A stretch of 42,438 bases of DNA, from assembly GCA_045644145.1 (NCBI GenBank), contig JAZRGK010000021.1, positions 1 through 42,438 of the forward strand, read 5' to 3'. Shown piece after piece: positions 15,875 through 24,334 of the stretch (its first letter is position 1; each line of letters begins with the position of its first letter). Source of the DNA: Flemingiibacterium sp045644145 (GTDB taxonomy: Bacteria > Bacillota > Clostridia > Oscillospirales > CAG-272). A program made the translations under genes and the position numbers. The notes beneath the pieces are model-generated. The model saw only the letters and a list, made by a program, of their open reading frames with translations. It did no database searches and was not told the origin of the DNA.

Positions 15875-17905
15875 TTAGTTTCCGCGGACAGTGTTTATAT
15901 TGGCAAGATGCTCGGGTTCGGTCGCCGCAAACAGCGTCCGTCCCGCACTGTCGGATACGAAGTAGAAATAGTTCGTATCGTTGGGATAAAGGGCGTATTT
16001 GATAGCGTTAAGACCGGGATTTGCAATAGGTCCGGGGGGAAGCCCTCTGTGGGTGTAGGTGTTGTAGGGCGTTTCGTAGGACGTATCCTGACTTGACATA
16101 GAATCAAGTCTTGAACCGGTATCATGGGCTATAGCATACATGATAGTAGCATCCGAGTTAAGATACGGGAAGGTTGCGGAATACTTAAGTCGGTTGTGGA
16201 ATACCGAGGAAACATAACCAAGCTCATCGGCATAACGTGTTTCCTTTTCCACCATGGATGCCAAGGTGATCGCCTGGTCAACGGTCATCTTAAGGTCGAT
16301 ACAGCGTGCATAGTATTCGTCAACAAACTTGGAATCGAAGTTGTCAAGCATCTTCATAAGCACCGCAACCGCGGTCTTTCTTGCCGCAACCTCATCGCTG
16401 TCCTCTGCACTTCCGTATTCGGCGTAGAAATTGTAGGTGTCAGGGAAAAGGTATCCCTCGAGCCTGTAAATACGGTTTTCCGTAACAGTAAGATTTTCAA
16501 GGAAACGGTAGTTAAACTCATAGTTGTTGATAACGTCGATGAAGGCATCCTTCATAATCTGACGCTTCTTCTCGCTTTCGCCCACGTTTCCGATACCGCT
16601 GTCAATGAGATGATCTATCATTTCGTCAATGGTATATCCCTCGGGAATGGTAACACGAAGCTCCACACGTTTGGTGGATCGCTTGAAGGAAGCACGCAGA
16701 TAGTCGTAGTTCAAGGTAGTTGAGATATCGTAAGTGCCCTCAACGAATTCAGCGCCTGAATCCTTTAATTCACTCCATAATTTAAACGCCCATTTGTGCT
16801 TGATCGCACCTGCATCGTACAAAGCATTCGCAACATCGTCAATGGAAGCGTACTCGGGGATGTTTACCGTAACCATCTTATCGTCAACCACAAATTTGAA
16901 AACATCGTTTGCGGTGTTTATAACAAACACGGAAATTCCTACAGATACCGCGATCACAACAACGATATACACAACTGCCTTAACAAGGCTCATGATAGCG
17001 CTTGTGGCGGAATCGGCAAAGCCGCTGTCGGAATTATATTTTCTGCGGCGGCCGGCACCTCTGGTTGCGGCTTCGTCAATCTCGAAATCGTCATTTTCAG
17101 TGCGTCCACGCGTCTTTGGAGCAATTTGGGAAGTTAAGGCACGCTGTTTAACGGTTTCACCGCTGTAAGAAGCGGAATTACGCCCTGAATCGCCGTATAA
17201 AATCCCTGAAGCTGCTTGTTTGGCGCTCTGCCCGCGGAGCTGTCGCTGTACGGACGCTGTTCTGTTAGCTGTAACGCCCGAAGTCTGAGGTTTAGTCTGA
17301 ATATTTGCAGGCTTTGGCGAAACTGCTGTCTGTGGTGCGGTTTTTTTGACATCTGTACCGGAATTTGCGCGCATTTTATCCGGAGTCACACGCTGAATCG
17401 GAGTATTTGCTCCTATGTGAGCCACTGCCGATGTCTGCGGTTGTCTTGGAACTTGCGGCTTTGGCTGTGCCGGTGCCTGCGGCTTGGGCTGTGCTGGTAC
17501 CTGCGGCTTCGGTTGAGCCGTCGCCTGCGGCTTCGGTTGTGCTGGTGCCTGCGGCTGAGGCTGGGGCTTAGGCGCAGGTTTTGGCGGATTCTGCCGCTGT
17601 CTTTCAGCCGCCGCCTGAATGGGACTGAGCCGCTTACCTGAGTTAGAAGGCGCACTGCCTTGGGGCATGTTGCCTTGGGGCATTCCGCCCTGAGGCGCAG
17701 ACTGCTTAAGCGGTCTTACTACAGCTCCGCCTCGGATCTGAGCGGTATTCTGCATATCCGCATCCGCCGCAGTCGTGTAAGTCCGAAGCGCATCGCGCTT
17801 AAACTCAATAGTTTCATCCGATGCCACATCCGGCTTGGGTTCCGGCATGGATGCTTCCATCAATATATCGTTGGATGTAAGACGTTTGTTCTTGTTTTCT
17901 TCCAT
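15875..17905 (-). CDS. mltG: Endolytic murein transglycosylase MltG with long Pro-rich N-terminus
   Basis: A 676-residue membrane-anchored enzyme cutting nascent peptidoglycan strands. Residues 1-300 are a disordered cytoplasmic tail with low-complexity Pro/Gln/Lys repeats (108-157); a single transmembrane helix spans about 305-329; the YceG domain follows, with LASMVEKETRYADE (catalytic Glu), FHNRL, and the late TYTHRGLPPGPIANPG block. The family's tail is usually short, so this is long. Its start codon is separated from an AAGGA site by a hairpin (see 17903-17946). It is the last gene of a six-gene run starting at ftsK. Confidence 0.92.
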   Translation of the reverse strand: MEENKNKRLTSNDILMEASMPEPKPDVASDETIEFKRDALRTYTTAADADMQNTAQIRGGAVVRPLKQSAPQGGMPQGNMPQGSAPSNSGKRLSPIQAAAERQRQNPPKPAPKPQPQPQAPAQPKPQATAQPKPQVPAQPKPQAPAQPKPQVPRQPQTSAVAHIGANTPIQRVTPDKMRANSGTDVKKTAPQTAVSPKPANIQTKPQTSGVTANRTASVQRQLRGQSAKQAASGILYGDSGRNSASYSGETVKQRALTSQIAPKTRGRTENDDFEIDEAATRGAGRRRKYNSDSGFADSATSAIMSLVKAVVYIVVVIAVSVGISVFVINTANDVFKFVVDDKMVTVNIPEYASIDDVANALYDAGAIKHKWAFKLWSELKDSGAEFVEGTYDISTTLNYDYLRASFKRSTKRVELRVTIPEGYTIDEMIDHLIDSGIGNVGESEKKRQIMKDAFIDVINNYEFNYRFLENLTVTENRIYRLEGYLFPDTYNFYAEYGSAEDSDEVAARKTAVAVLMKMLDNFDSKFVDEYYARCIDLKMTVDQAITLASMVEKETRYADELGYVSSVFHNRLKYSATFPYLNSDATIMYAIAHDTGSRLDSMSSQDTSYETPYNTYTHRGLPPGPIANPGLNAIKYALYPNDTNYFYFVSDSAGRTLFAATEPEHLANINTVRGN
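17435..17584 (-). repeat. Low-complexity tandem repeat coding for Pro/Gln/Lys in mltG
   Basis: The segment encodes degenerate six- to seven-residue units (QPKPQAPA, QPKPQATA, QPKPQVPA). Its DNA reads GCTTCGGTTGTGCTGG-like units in tandem on the plus strand. Length is likely to vary by slippage. Confidence 0.8.
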
Positions 17906-17946
17906 CTTGAAAATAACCGTGGCTTTCGCATAACGAAAGCTTCCTT
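17903..17946 (-). promoter_or_regulatory. Hairpin between Shine-Dalgarno and start codon of mltG
   Basis: AAGGA (17946-17942) is followed by GCTTTCG, 5-nt loop, CGAAAGC (17940-17922), then CACGGT and the ATG at 17905. The linear gap from SD to ATG is 36 nt, or 17 nt without the hairpin. No other SD is closer. Related to 23674-23715 and 28027-28068. Confidence 0.55.
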
Positions 17947-17972
17947 AATCTTGGGATATTGTGGTTTGTATA

Positions 17973-18884
17973 TTAAAATCCGCCAAACTGTATAGCTGCC
18001 ACTATGAATATGAGTGCTGCCGCTAAAAACGGCGGTGCAAGCAGTGCCTGAGAGAACATACGCATGCTGAAAACGGGACATTTTTTTGCGTATTCCGCGG
18101 TCTTGCCCGAAAGTGCGTATCCGTAATAAGTACGTTCTGCCTCGCCGAAAAGCGCGGCAAGAGCTAAAAGGAAGCCGCCGGCAAGAGCGAAAATAAGGAA
18201 TCCCGTGCTTTGGGGTTTTGTAAGGATCGTGCGCACCGTTTCACCTGCCGCAAGCTCGAATATGGCATAGCACAGGTGGCACAGCATAGAAGCAAACACC
18301 GATCTTGTGATGTACATAACAAAGGCGAACATAAGTCCGGCAAAGAAATACACGGGGAAATATCCGAAATTCATTCCGAACATACCGTAAAGAAGTGCCG
18401 ATGCCACCACCGCGGTAATGCTTCCGCTTGACTCATATTCTGCGCAAAGAAGCGAGCGGAATACTAACTCCTCGCATACGGACGGGACAAGAGCAAAGGT
18501 TACAAGCGCGTAAAGCACGCTTGGCGATGTTCCGTTAAGATAAACGCTGTAAACGGAATACTGATCCTTTATAATCCCTGCATTGTAAAGACCGAGCTTT
18601 AAGAGCGTGTCGCCCAAAATCAGCACCACCGCCGCAAGGAGAGTCACAAGCAGCTTTTCTATGCCTATAGGTGCAAGGCGCAATTTTTTTATAAATCCCT
18701 CACCCTTAAGCTTGGAATAAAAGGCACAGGGCACTACAAGTATAAGCATTTGCAGAACGATTATGGCAAGGCATATATTTTCCTCATAGGAAAGCGCCTC
18801 AAGGTCAACATATCTTGATGCCACAAGCAAAAGCATAACGACAATGATAAGTGAGGGTGCCATGAAAGTGGATTTGATCTTCAT
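17973..18884 (-). CDS. CPBP family intramembrane metalloprotease
   Basis: A 303-residue membrane protein with about eight hydrophobic segments. It has the CPBP/Abi active-site motifs: CEELVFRS (EExxxR) near residue 140, a helix with FGMNFGYFPVYFFAG and a final histidine region MLCHLCYAI near 200. The second motif usually has FxxxH with His; here the phenylalanine is kept but the His position reads as Asn (FGMNFG), which may weaken zinc binding. Lies 18 bp after the cyclo-ligase and 67 bp before mltG on the same strand. Confidence 0.82.
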   Translation of the reverse strand: MKIKSTFMAPSLIIVVMLLLVASRYVDLEALSYEENICLAIIVLQMLILVVPCAFYSKLKGEGFIKKLRLAPIGIEKLLVTLLAAVVLILGDTLLKLGLYNAGIIKDQYSVYSVYLNGTSPSVLYALVTFALVPSVCEELVFRSLLCAEYESSGSITAVVASALLYGMFGMNFGYFPVYFFAGLMFAFVMYITRSVFASMLCHLCYAIFELAAGETVRTILTKPQSTGFLIFALAGGFLLALAALFGEAERTYYGYALSGKTAEYAKKCPVFSMRMFSQALLAPPFLAAALIFIVAAIQFGGF

Positions 18885-18902
18885 TGTAATCTCCGGAGAG
18901 CC

Positions 18903-19490
18903 TTATTTTTTATCGGTAACGCGAAGACCTTTTTCCGTAACGATAAAATCAACGGAAAGGTCAAATCTTCCGCGAGGAAGAGAATCTATTATATAATCAC
19001 TGTATATCATGCCCACCTTTGAACCGATATATTTTCCAAGATATCTGTCATAATAGCCCTTACCGTAGCCAAGACGGTACCCGTGCTTATCGTACACAAG
19101 CGCAGGCACGATGCAGGCGGTGGGGACAGTGGAAGCACGGTCGTACACCGGAAGATCGGCTGTGGGTTCGAGAAGCCCGTATGTGCCGGGTTTCAAATCT
19201 TCAAGAGAAGTTATATAGTGGTACTCCATATCGTGAGATTCCGGAATACATCTGGGAAATGCTATCTTCTTTCCGTCGGCAAGTGCACATTCTGCTATAG
19301 GCAGAATATTTACCTCATCCGCCTTTGGGGAGTACATGAGGATCACATCGGCATAGCGGTATGTTGCAAGTGAGAAGAAGGAATTACATATCTTCTCATC
19401 CATAAGAGCCTTATCCGATGGAGAGATAGCCGCACGGAGTGCCTTGTATTTTTCTCTTATATCATTTTTTCTTTTTCTGATTTCGTACAT
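18903..19490 (-). CDS. 5-formyltetrahydrofolate cyclo-ligase
   Basis: A 195-residue cytoplasmic enzyme converting 5-formyl-THF to methenyl-THF with ATP. The N-terminus is basic (KRKNDIREKYKALRAAI, phosphate binding), and the family signature LGYGKGYYDRYL is near residue 139 after VPALVYDKHGYR. Length is standard. It starts 18 bp after the DJ-1 family stop, in a tight run. Confidence 0.92.
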   Translation of the reverse strand: MYEIRKRKNDIREKYKALRAAISPSDKALMDEKICNSFFSLATYRYADVILMYSPKADEVNILPIAECALADGKKIAFPRCIPESHDMEYHYITSLEDLKPGTYGLLEPTADLPVYDRASTVPTACIVPALVYDKHGYRLGYGKGYYDRYLGKYIGSKVGMIYSDYIIDSLPRGRFDLSVDFIVTEKGLRVTDKK

Positions 19491-19508
19491 TTCTACCTCA
19501 CAAAAACG

Positions 19509-20057
19509 TTATGCCTGAACAGCCGCGCGAAGCTCGTCCGCCTTTTCCTTTGAAACAAGCACGCTTACAAGCGCAAGTCCGAATTCGAGAGCCACGCCCA
19601 TTCCCTTTGCGGTGATTATCTTTCCGTCCGTAACGACGGATTTATCGGAAATTTTAGCGCCGAGAAGCTTTTCCTCGAAGCCGGGATAGCATATTGCTTC
19701 CTTGCCGTCAAGCAGTGAAAGCTCCCCGAAGATCATAGGTGCCGCACAGATAGCCGCAAGATATGCCTCTCTCTCGACAGCGTGCTTTATAAAACGGTTT
19801 ACGGTACTGTCCGCCTGAAGATTGGTTGTTCCCGGGAGTCCGCCCGGCAGAATCACCATGTCGGCAGGATTCTTAGAAAGCAGCTTCTCTGCTTCGTATG
19901 TGGTAATATCGGCAATGACCTCAATTCCGTGAGAGCCGCGCACAACCTTCGTATCAACGCCAACTGTCATAACCTTTACACCGGCACGGCGAAGAAGGTC
20001 AAGAGGGCAAAGTGCCTCTACTTCCTCAAAACCCTCAGCCAAAAACATATATACCAT
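19509..20057 (-). CDS. DJ-1/PfpI family protein
   Basis: A 182-residue protein with the DJ-1/ThiJ glutaminase-like fold: FLAEGFEEVEAL (Glu acid near residue 11), VILPGG near 70 and the nucleophile elbow AAICAAP (Cys near 101). These place it with the YajL/DJ-1 branch, proposed to act in protein or metabolite repair from glycation. The start follows AAAGGAGAGA. It stands 42 bp after tmk. Confidence 0.88.
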   Translation of the reverse strand: MVYMFLAEGFEEVEALCPLDLLRRAGVKVMTVGVDTKVVRGSHGIEVIADITTYEAEKLLSKNPADMVILPGGLPGTTNLQADSTVNRFIKHAVEREAYLAAICAAPMIFGELSLLDGKEAICYPGFEEKLLGAKISDKSVVTDGKIITAKGMGVALEFGLALVSVLVSKEKADELRAAVQA

Positions 20058-20099
20058 TTTCTCTCTCCTTTATCACTAAGTATAGCGGCGTGGTAAAAA

Positions 20100-20777
20100 T
20101 CAAAGCACGATGTCCGTATTTTTGCAGACCACGTCCAAAATTTCGGCGAAAATATCGGTTATTTCTCTGACGCCGTTGTTATCGTAACATTTTATCTTTG
20201 TCCAGCCAAGCTTTTCGCAGGCAAACTGCGCCGCCTCATAGCTTCTTCTCATAAAGCCCTCGTCAAGCTCGTGGATATCCTTCTTCTGCCCCGTTGTGCT
20301 TGAACGCAGACTTACAAGCTCCATTGACTGCTCCGGAAGCAGTTCAAGGTACAAAACAAGGTCAGGTGCAGGAAGCCCCAATTTTATAAATTCAAAATCC
20401 CACAGCCAGTCAAGGAACTCATCCCAATGCTCTCTTGGCATTTTTGAAAGCTGATGCACCGCATTTGCCGAGGTGTATCTGTTGGCAACGATTATCTTGT
20501 TAAGACTGTCGTAATCCTTTTTCCAATCCGCCTTATATGAGCAGTATCTGTCACAGGCAAAAAGCGTTGATGCCGCATAGGCATTGGTATCGGAAGGACG
20601 GCTTCCGAGCTTTCCGTCAAGATACATTCTGACGGGGGCAGAGGAATCGCTGTCGTACATCGGAAAGCTTATGTTTTTAACCGAAAGTCCCTCGATCTTA
20701 AGACGGTTTACAAGCATTGTTGCCTGGGTATTTTTTCCGGATCCGTCAAGTCCGTCTATAGCAATAAGCGTAGCCAC
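20100..20777 (-). CDS. tmk: Thymidylate kinase
   Basis: About 225 residues from a GTG at 20777; the frame is open much further upstream, but that part overlaps ftsK and lacks similarity. The P-loop GLDGSGKNTQ lies at residues 8-17, a Mg/phosphate region ANRYTSANAVHQ (family form DRYxxS) near 98, with Asn in place of the usual Asp, and a late lid region. It phosphorylates dTMP to dTDP. The SD AAAGG is 12-13 nt from the GTG. Asn for Asp in the DR motif is an oddity worth noting. Follows ftsK by 79 bp. Confidence 0.85.
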   Translation of the reverse strand: MATLIAIDGLDGSGKNTQATMLVNRLKIEGLSVKNISFPMYDSDSSAPVRMYLDGKLGSRPSDTNAYAASTLFACDRYCSYKADWKKDYDSLNKIIVANRYTSANAVHQLSKMPREHWDEFLDWLWDFEFIKLGLPAPDLVLYLELLPEQSMELVSLRSSTTGQKKDIHELDEGFMRRSYEAAQFACEKLGWTKIKCYDNNGVREITDIFAEILDVVCKNTDIVL

Positions 20778-20835
20778 TTTGTTTTCGTACCTTTCCTTGT
20801 TATTTTTATGATTTGACGAAAAAACGGCAAATTTT

Positions 20836-20855
20836 GTTCCATCACCGGAACAAAC
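20836..20855 (-). terminator. Weak hairpin between ftsK and tmk
   Basis: TTGTTCC, 6-nt loop, GGAACAA just after the ftsK stop, with a T-run (CGTTTTTT) about 9 nt further on. It may cause partial termination or RNA processing rather than a full stop. Confidence 0.35.
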
Positions 20856-20856
20856 A

Positions 20857-23676
20857 TTATTCGCCGCGGCGAAGCTCCATTTCCATATACTCCGCCTTGG
20901 ATATAAGCACATCACGGGGCTTTTGTCCCTGAGGCGCACTGACGATTCCCATTTGCTCCATTGTATCAATAAGCTTTGCGGCACGGCCGTATCCAAGCTG
21001 CAGGCGGCGCTGGATAAGAGAAGTTGATATCTTACCTGATTCAACCGCGAGCTGTATTGCAGGGCGAAGCATAGGATCGCCGTCATTGGCTTCCTCGTCG
21101 CCGTCACCCATAACGGTGGCTTTCTTGTTTCCGCAAAGCATAGCCTCACGTTCAATGGTTTCCATTACCGACTGGTCGTAATCACGGACGCCGTAATTGT
21201 TCTTCACAAATGCGGCAACTTCCTCAACCTCATCGTCGGATACAAAGCATCCCTGCACACGGGTGGGCTTTATGCTGCCGATAGGCGCATAGAGCATGTC
21301 GCCGCGTCCGATAAGCTTCTCGGCACCAACGGTATCAATGATGGTACGGGAGTCCACCTGATTTGCGGTGGTAAACGCGATTCGCGAGGGGACGTTAGCC
21401 TTGATAAGACCGGTTACAACGTCAACGGACGGGCGCTGTGTACCGATAACAAGATGCATACCTGCGGCACGGGCTTTCTGCGCGATACGGCAGATCGCTT
21501 CCTCAACATCGTCGCGCGCCATCATCATAAGGTCTGCAAGCTCGTCGATTATTATGACGATCTGCGGAAGCTTCTCCGCATCATCGTCGTTTGCCACGGA
21601 CTGATTGTAGCCCTTGATATTGCGCACGCCCGCACCCTCGATAAGCTCGTAGCGGCGCTCCATTTCCGTCACTGCCCAGTGCAGTGCGCCTGCCGCCTTT
21701 TTGGGGTCAGACACAACTGGTACAAGCAGGTGAGGTATTCCGTTATACACATTAAGCTCAACCTTTTTGGGGTCGATCATGATGAATTTCACTTCATCGG
21801 GGCGTGCCTTGTAGAGCATGGACACGATAAGTGAGTTGATACACACCGACTTACCCGAGCCGGTAGTACCTGCAATAAGCAGGTGAGGCATCTTCGCAAC
21901 GTCAAGAAGCACGGGGCTTCCTGCAACGTCCATACCGAGCGCGGTGGTAACCTTACTTGGCGAATTTTTGAACGCCGCGCTTTCAAGAAGCTCGCGGATG
22001 TAAACGGTGGATGTTTGGCGGTTTGGCACCTCGATGCCTACCGCCTCTTTTCCCGGGATAGGTGCTTCGATTCGCACGCCGCTTGTTGCAAGGTGGAGCG
22101 CTATATCGTCAACAAGATTCACGATGGAGCGCACCTTTGTGCCAACCTCTGGCTGAAGCTCGTATCTCGTGATCGTAGGACCGCGGGACACGTTGATTAT
22201 CTTGGTTTTTACGTTAAATGAGCGGAGCGTTTCCACAAGCTTTGTGGCGGTCTGCTGAATCTCGCCGGACATATCGCGGCTGTCAGAACTAAAATCAAGC
22301 TTAAGAAGCGACAGCGGCGGGAATACATATTCGGGCACAACGGGAGCTTTTTCCGTTGTAACCGTTCCATGGTCAACAGAAGCAAACGTGCCATCATCAA
22401 CATCGAAAGGCGGCTCGTCCTCGTTTGCCATGAGCTGTGATGCTTCGCCTTCAAGTCTGCTCTTTTCTATCATAAGATCAATCTCAGCCGAGGTTACGAT
22501 ATCGCCGTCCTCAGGCATCGCCGGCACGGCGGTTTCGGTATCTGCGGTGTCCTCGGTGAATATCTTCGCAAGGTCGATCTCTCCGTTTTCAAGCTCACTA
22601 AGCTCCTGCTTGCCGGTTTTCGGCATAGGCTTCACTTTTTCGCGTTTCAAGAATCCGGACGCCACTTCCACCTCAGGAACTTCGTCCGCCGCATCGGCGT
22701 TAGCCGCCTGCCCGTCGGATAGCCGCGCAAGTCTTTCCTGCTCCCCCCGCACAACCTCATCAAAAACAGAGGGATCAATGGCAGGCTCAGAAGCGGGTGC
22801 ACCGTTTCCGTACTCGTCAGCGGCATCGTAGAATCCGTTTTGGGGTTCTTCATCCTCGTCGTCAAGCGTGTCGTTGACGGGATGCTTTCTGGCACGTCTT
22901 TCTGCGGCGGCACGCTCTGCGGCAGCTCTTGCCGCTTCCTTCTCGGCGGCACGCCTTGCACGCTCTGCCTCATATTCGGAAAGCATGCGCTCCTGCTCAG
23001 CTTTTACATCTGTCATTCGGTCGGAGAATCCTGCACGGATCTCCCGTATCCCCGTAACGATGTACACCGCAAGCATATGAGGTGTCATACCGAAAAGGAA
23101 TATACCAAAAAGAAGTATAAGTGCAATACCAAGTATAAGCGTTCCGGCAAAGCCGAAGCCGCTCATTAACAGGTTGCCGAAAAATCCGCCGATAAGTCCG
23201 CCGCCGGTTCTCTCTGTACCGTTCACGAAAAGAGTTATGGGGTTTGTAAAGACAGCTTCCGCCGCCTTGCCGGAATTTCTGGCAAACGCATGGATAATAA
23301 CAGATATAAGGCACACTTCCGAAAGAGTGAAAGCCAGCTTATATCCCACAGCCCCGGAAGCTATGTCACGCTTCCAGAAGTAAGCGAGGTTTAAAACAAG
23401 AAACGGCACAAACCATGCCCCGCCCGAAAAAAGTCCGAACATGGTATTTTTGAAGAATGTGCCCACAAATCCCGTTGAATCGGGGATGAAGTAGCTTATA
23501 AAGAGAAACAGCGCCGCAATGCTTAAAACGTATGGCATTAACTGGTGAAGCATGCTCTCAGGATCACCGCCGCGCATCTGCCTGCGGCTTCCGACGGTGC
23601 TGTTTTTCGCTTTTTTTGAAGCGGCACGGCTTCCGTTACGGCTGCTTGGTTTTTTAGACGTGTTTTTTGACGGCAT
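20857..23676 (-). CDS. DNA translocase FtsK/SpoIIIE
   Basis: About 939 residues from ATG at 23676 (a further upstream in-frame ATG at 23790 would add 38 unlikely residues). A basic N-tail (SKKPSSRNGSRAASKK) precedes four hydrophobic segments (about 45-215), a long acidic/charged linker, then the RecA-like motor: Walker A GTTGSGKSVCINS, IDPKKVELNVYNGIPHL, Walker B IVIIIDELADLMM, and a C-terminal winged-helix gamma domain (about 875-930) that reads chromosome polarity sequences. It moves the chromosome through the division or sporulation septum. First gene of a six-gene minus-strand run. Start region has the SD-hairpin-ATG arrangement. Confidence 0.95.
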   Translation of the reverse strand: MPSKNTSKKPSSRNGSRAASKKAKNSTVGSRRQMRGGDPESMLHQLMPYVLSIAALFLFISYFIPDSTGFVGTFFKNTMFGLFSGGAWFVPFLVLNLAYFWKRDIASGAVGYKLAFTLSEVCLISVIIHAFARNSGKAAEAVFTNPITLFVNGTERTGGGLIGGFFGNLLMSGFGFAGTLILGIALILLFGIFLFGMTPHMLAVYIVTGIREIRAGFSDRMTDVKAEQERMLSEYEAERARRAAEKEAARAAAERAAAERRARKHPVNDTLDDEDEEPQNGFYDAADEYGNGAPASEPAIDPSVFDEVVRGEQERLARLSDGQAANADAADEVPEVEVASGFLKREKVKPMPKTGKQELSELENGEIDLAKIFTEDTADTETAVPAMPEDGDIVTSAEIDLMIEKSRLEGEASQLMANEDEPPFDVDDGTFASVDHGTVTTEKAPVVPEYVFPPLSLLKLDFSSDSRDMSGEIQQTATKLVETLRSFNVKTKIINVSRGPTITRYELQPEVGTKVRSIVNLVDDIALHLATSGVRIEAPIPGKEAVGIEVPNRQTSTVYIRELLESAAFKNSPSKVTTALGMDVAGSPVLLDVAKMPHLLIAGTTGSGKSVCINSLIVSMLYKARPDEVKFIMIDPKKVELNVYNGIPHLLVPVVSDPKKAAGALHWAVTEMERRYELIEGAGVRNIKGYNQSVANDDDAEKLPQIVIIIDELADLMMMARDDVEEAICRIAQKARAAGMHLVIGTQRPSVDVVTGLIKANVPSRIAFTTANQVDSRTIIDTVGAEKLIGRGDMLYAPIGSIKPTRVQGCFVSDDEVEEVAAFVKNNYGVRDYDQSVMETIEREAMLCGNKKATVMGDGDEEANDGDPMLRPAIQLAVESGKISTSLIQRRLQLGYGRAAKLIDTMEQMGIVSAPQGQKPRDVLISKAEYMEMELRRGE

Positions 23677-23715
23677 TTTAAAGACCGAAGCTTCCACTTG
23701 GTGAAAGCATCCTTT
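23674..23715 (-). promoter_or_regulatory. Hairpin between Shine-Dalgarno and start codon of ftsK
   Basis: AAAGGA (23715-23710) is followed by GCTTTCAC, CAA, GTGGAAGC (23708-23690; one G-T pair), then TTCGGTC and ATG at 23676. Linear gap 33 nt, or 14 nt with the hairpin folded. The gap and motif match the XRE/TPR gene at 28066. Confidence 0.55.
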
Positions 23716-23839
23716 CTGTAGATGTGATGATAGGCTTTGTCGGATACTTGTCCGATTTTCATGTATCTTTATCCCAAATACGGGTAACACTTATGTGTAT
23801 CACAAAAGTGTAAGAGGTATAAATTATATATACCTTGAT

Positions 23840-23868
23840 ATTATACCACAAATTTTTGAAAATTACAA
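23840..23868 (-). promoter_or_regulatory. ftsK promoter
   Basis: On the minus strand TTGTAA (23868-23863), 17-bp spacer ending GTGG, TATAAT (23845-23840). The leader is about 158 nt and contains an AT-rich hairpin (GGTATA/TATACC) and an 11-bp stem ACACTTTTGTG with its near complement. Confidence 0.7.
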
Positions 23869-23878
23869 CCCGTAAATT

Positions 23879-24277
23879 ATGAAAACAGGGAAAACTTTAC
23901 TAAAATTTAAAGACTACGGAATAAAACGCGCGGTAATACTCGGTTTCTTAGGTGTTGCGGCTGGAATTGTGAACGGTTTTCTCGGCACGGGAGGGGGGAT
24001 CATACTGATGTTTGCCCTCTCGCTTCTCCCAAAAGGGGACGAAAATGCCGCCCGCGACCGTTTTGCCACGGTTATCGCAGTAATACTTCCCCTCTCGCTT
24101 ATTTCCGCAGTTATGTACGGCAAAACCGTAAATTTTGAGCTTAGCACCCCATACCTTATCCCCGGAATACTCGGCGGCATTACGGGAGCACTGCTTCTTG
24201 ACAAATTAAGCGTTTCGCTTGTTAAGCGGCTGTTCGCGATTATGGTTATCTGGGCAGGCATCAATTTTCTGCGCTGA
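23879..24277 (+). CDS. TSUP (TauE/SafE) family half-size transporter, first half
   Basis: A 132-residue membrane protein, about half of a normal TauE/SafE permease (around 250). It has the repeated family block near residues 20-45, GVAAGIVNGFLGTGGGIILM, and four hydrophobic segments. The next gene (57 bp on) is the other half with the same motif. Such split pairs are found in Clostridia and would have to pair to form a carrier for sulfur or carboxylate anions. No clear SD lies before the ATG. Confidence 0.8.
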   Translation: MKTGKTLLKFKDYGIKRAVILGFLGVAAGIVNGFLGTGGGIILMFALSLLPKGDENAARDRFATVIAVILPLSLISAVMYGKTVNFELSTPYLIPGILGGITGALLLDKLSVSLVKRLFAIMVIWAGINFLR

Positions 24278-24334
24278 TCTAAGGCGGGTAGCGCAGAATC
24301 TTCGCCGCGAAACGGCAGAAAGGATAAACCTTAC

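Noticed and set aside
16124..16723. Open frame opposite mltG
   Set aside because: Shadow frame of the MltG domain; no family resemblance.
17435..17584. CRISPR-like array
   Set aside because: The short repeats are in frame within mltG and encode Pro/Gln/Lys; there are no unique spacers.
20777..21155. 126-residue N-terminal extension of thymidylate kinase
   Set aside because: It overlaps ftsK and the P-loop at the usual place follows the GTG at 20777.
23538..23762. Small frame overlapping the ftsK start (possible upstream ORF)
   Set aside because: No SD and most of it is ftsK in another frame; a short leader peptide cannot be excluded but has no support.
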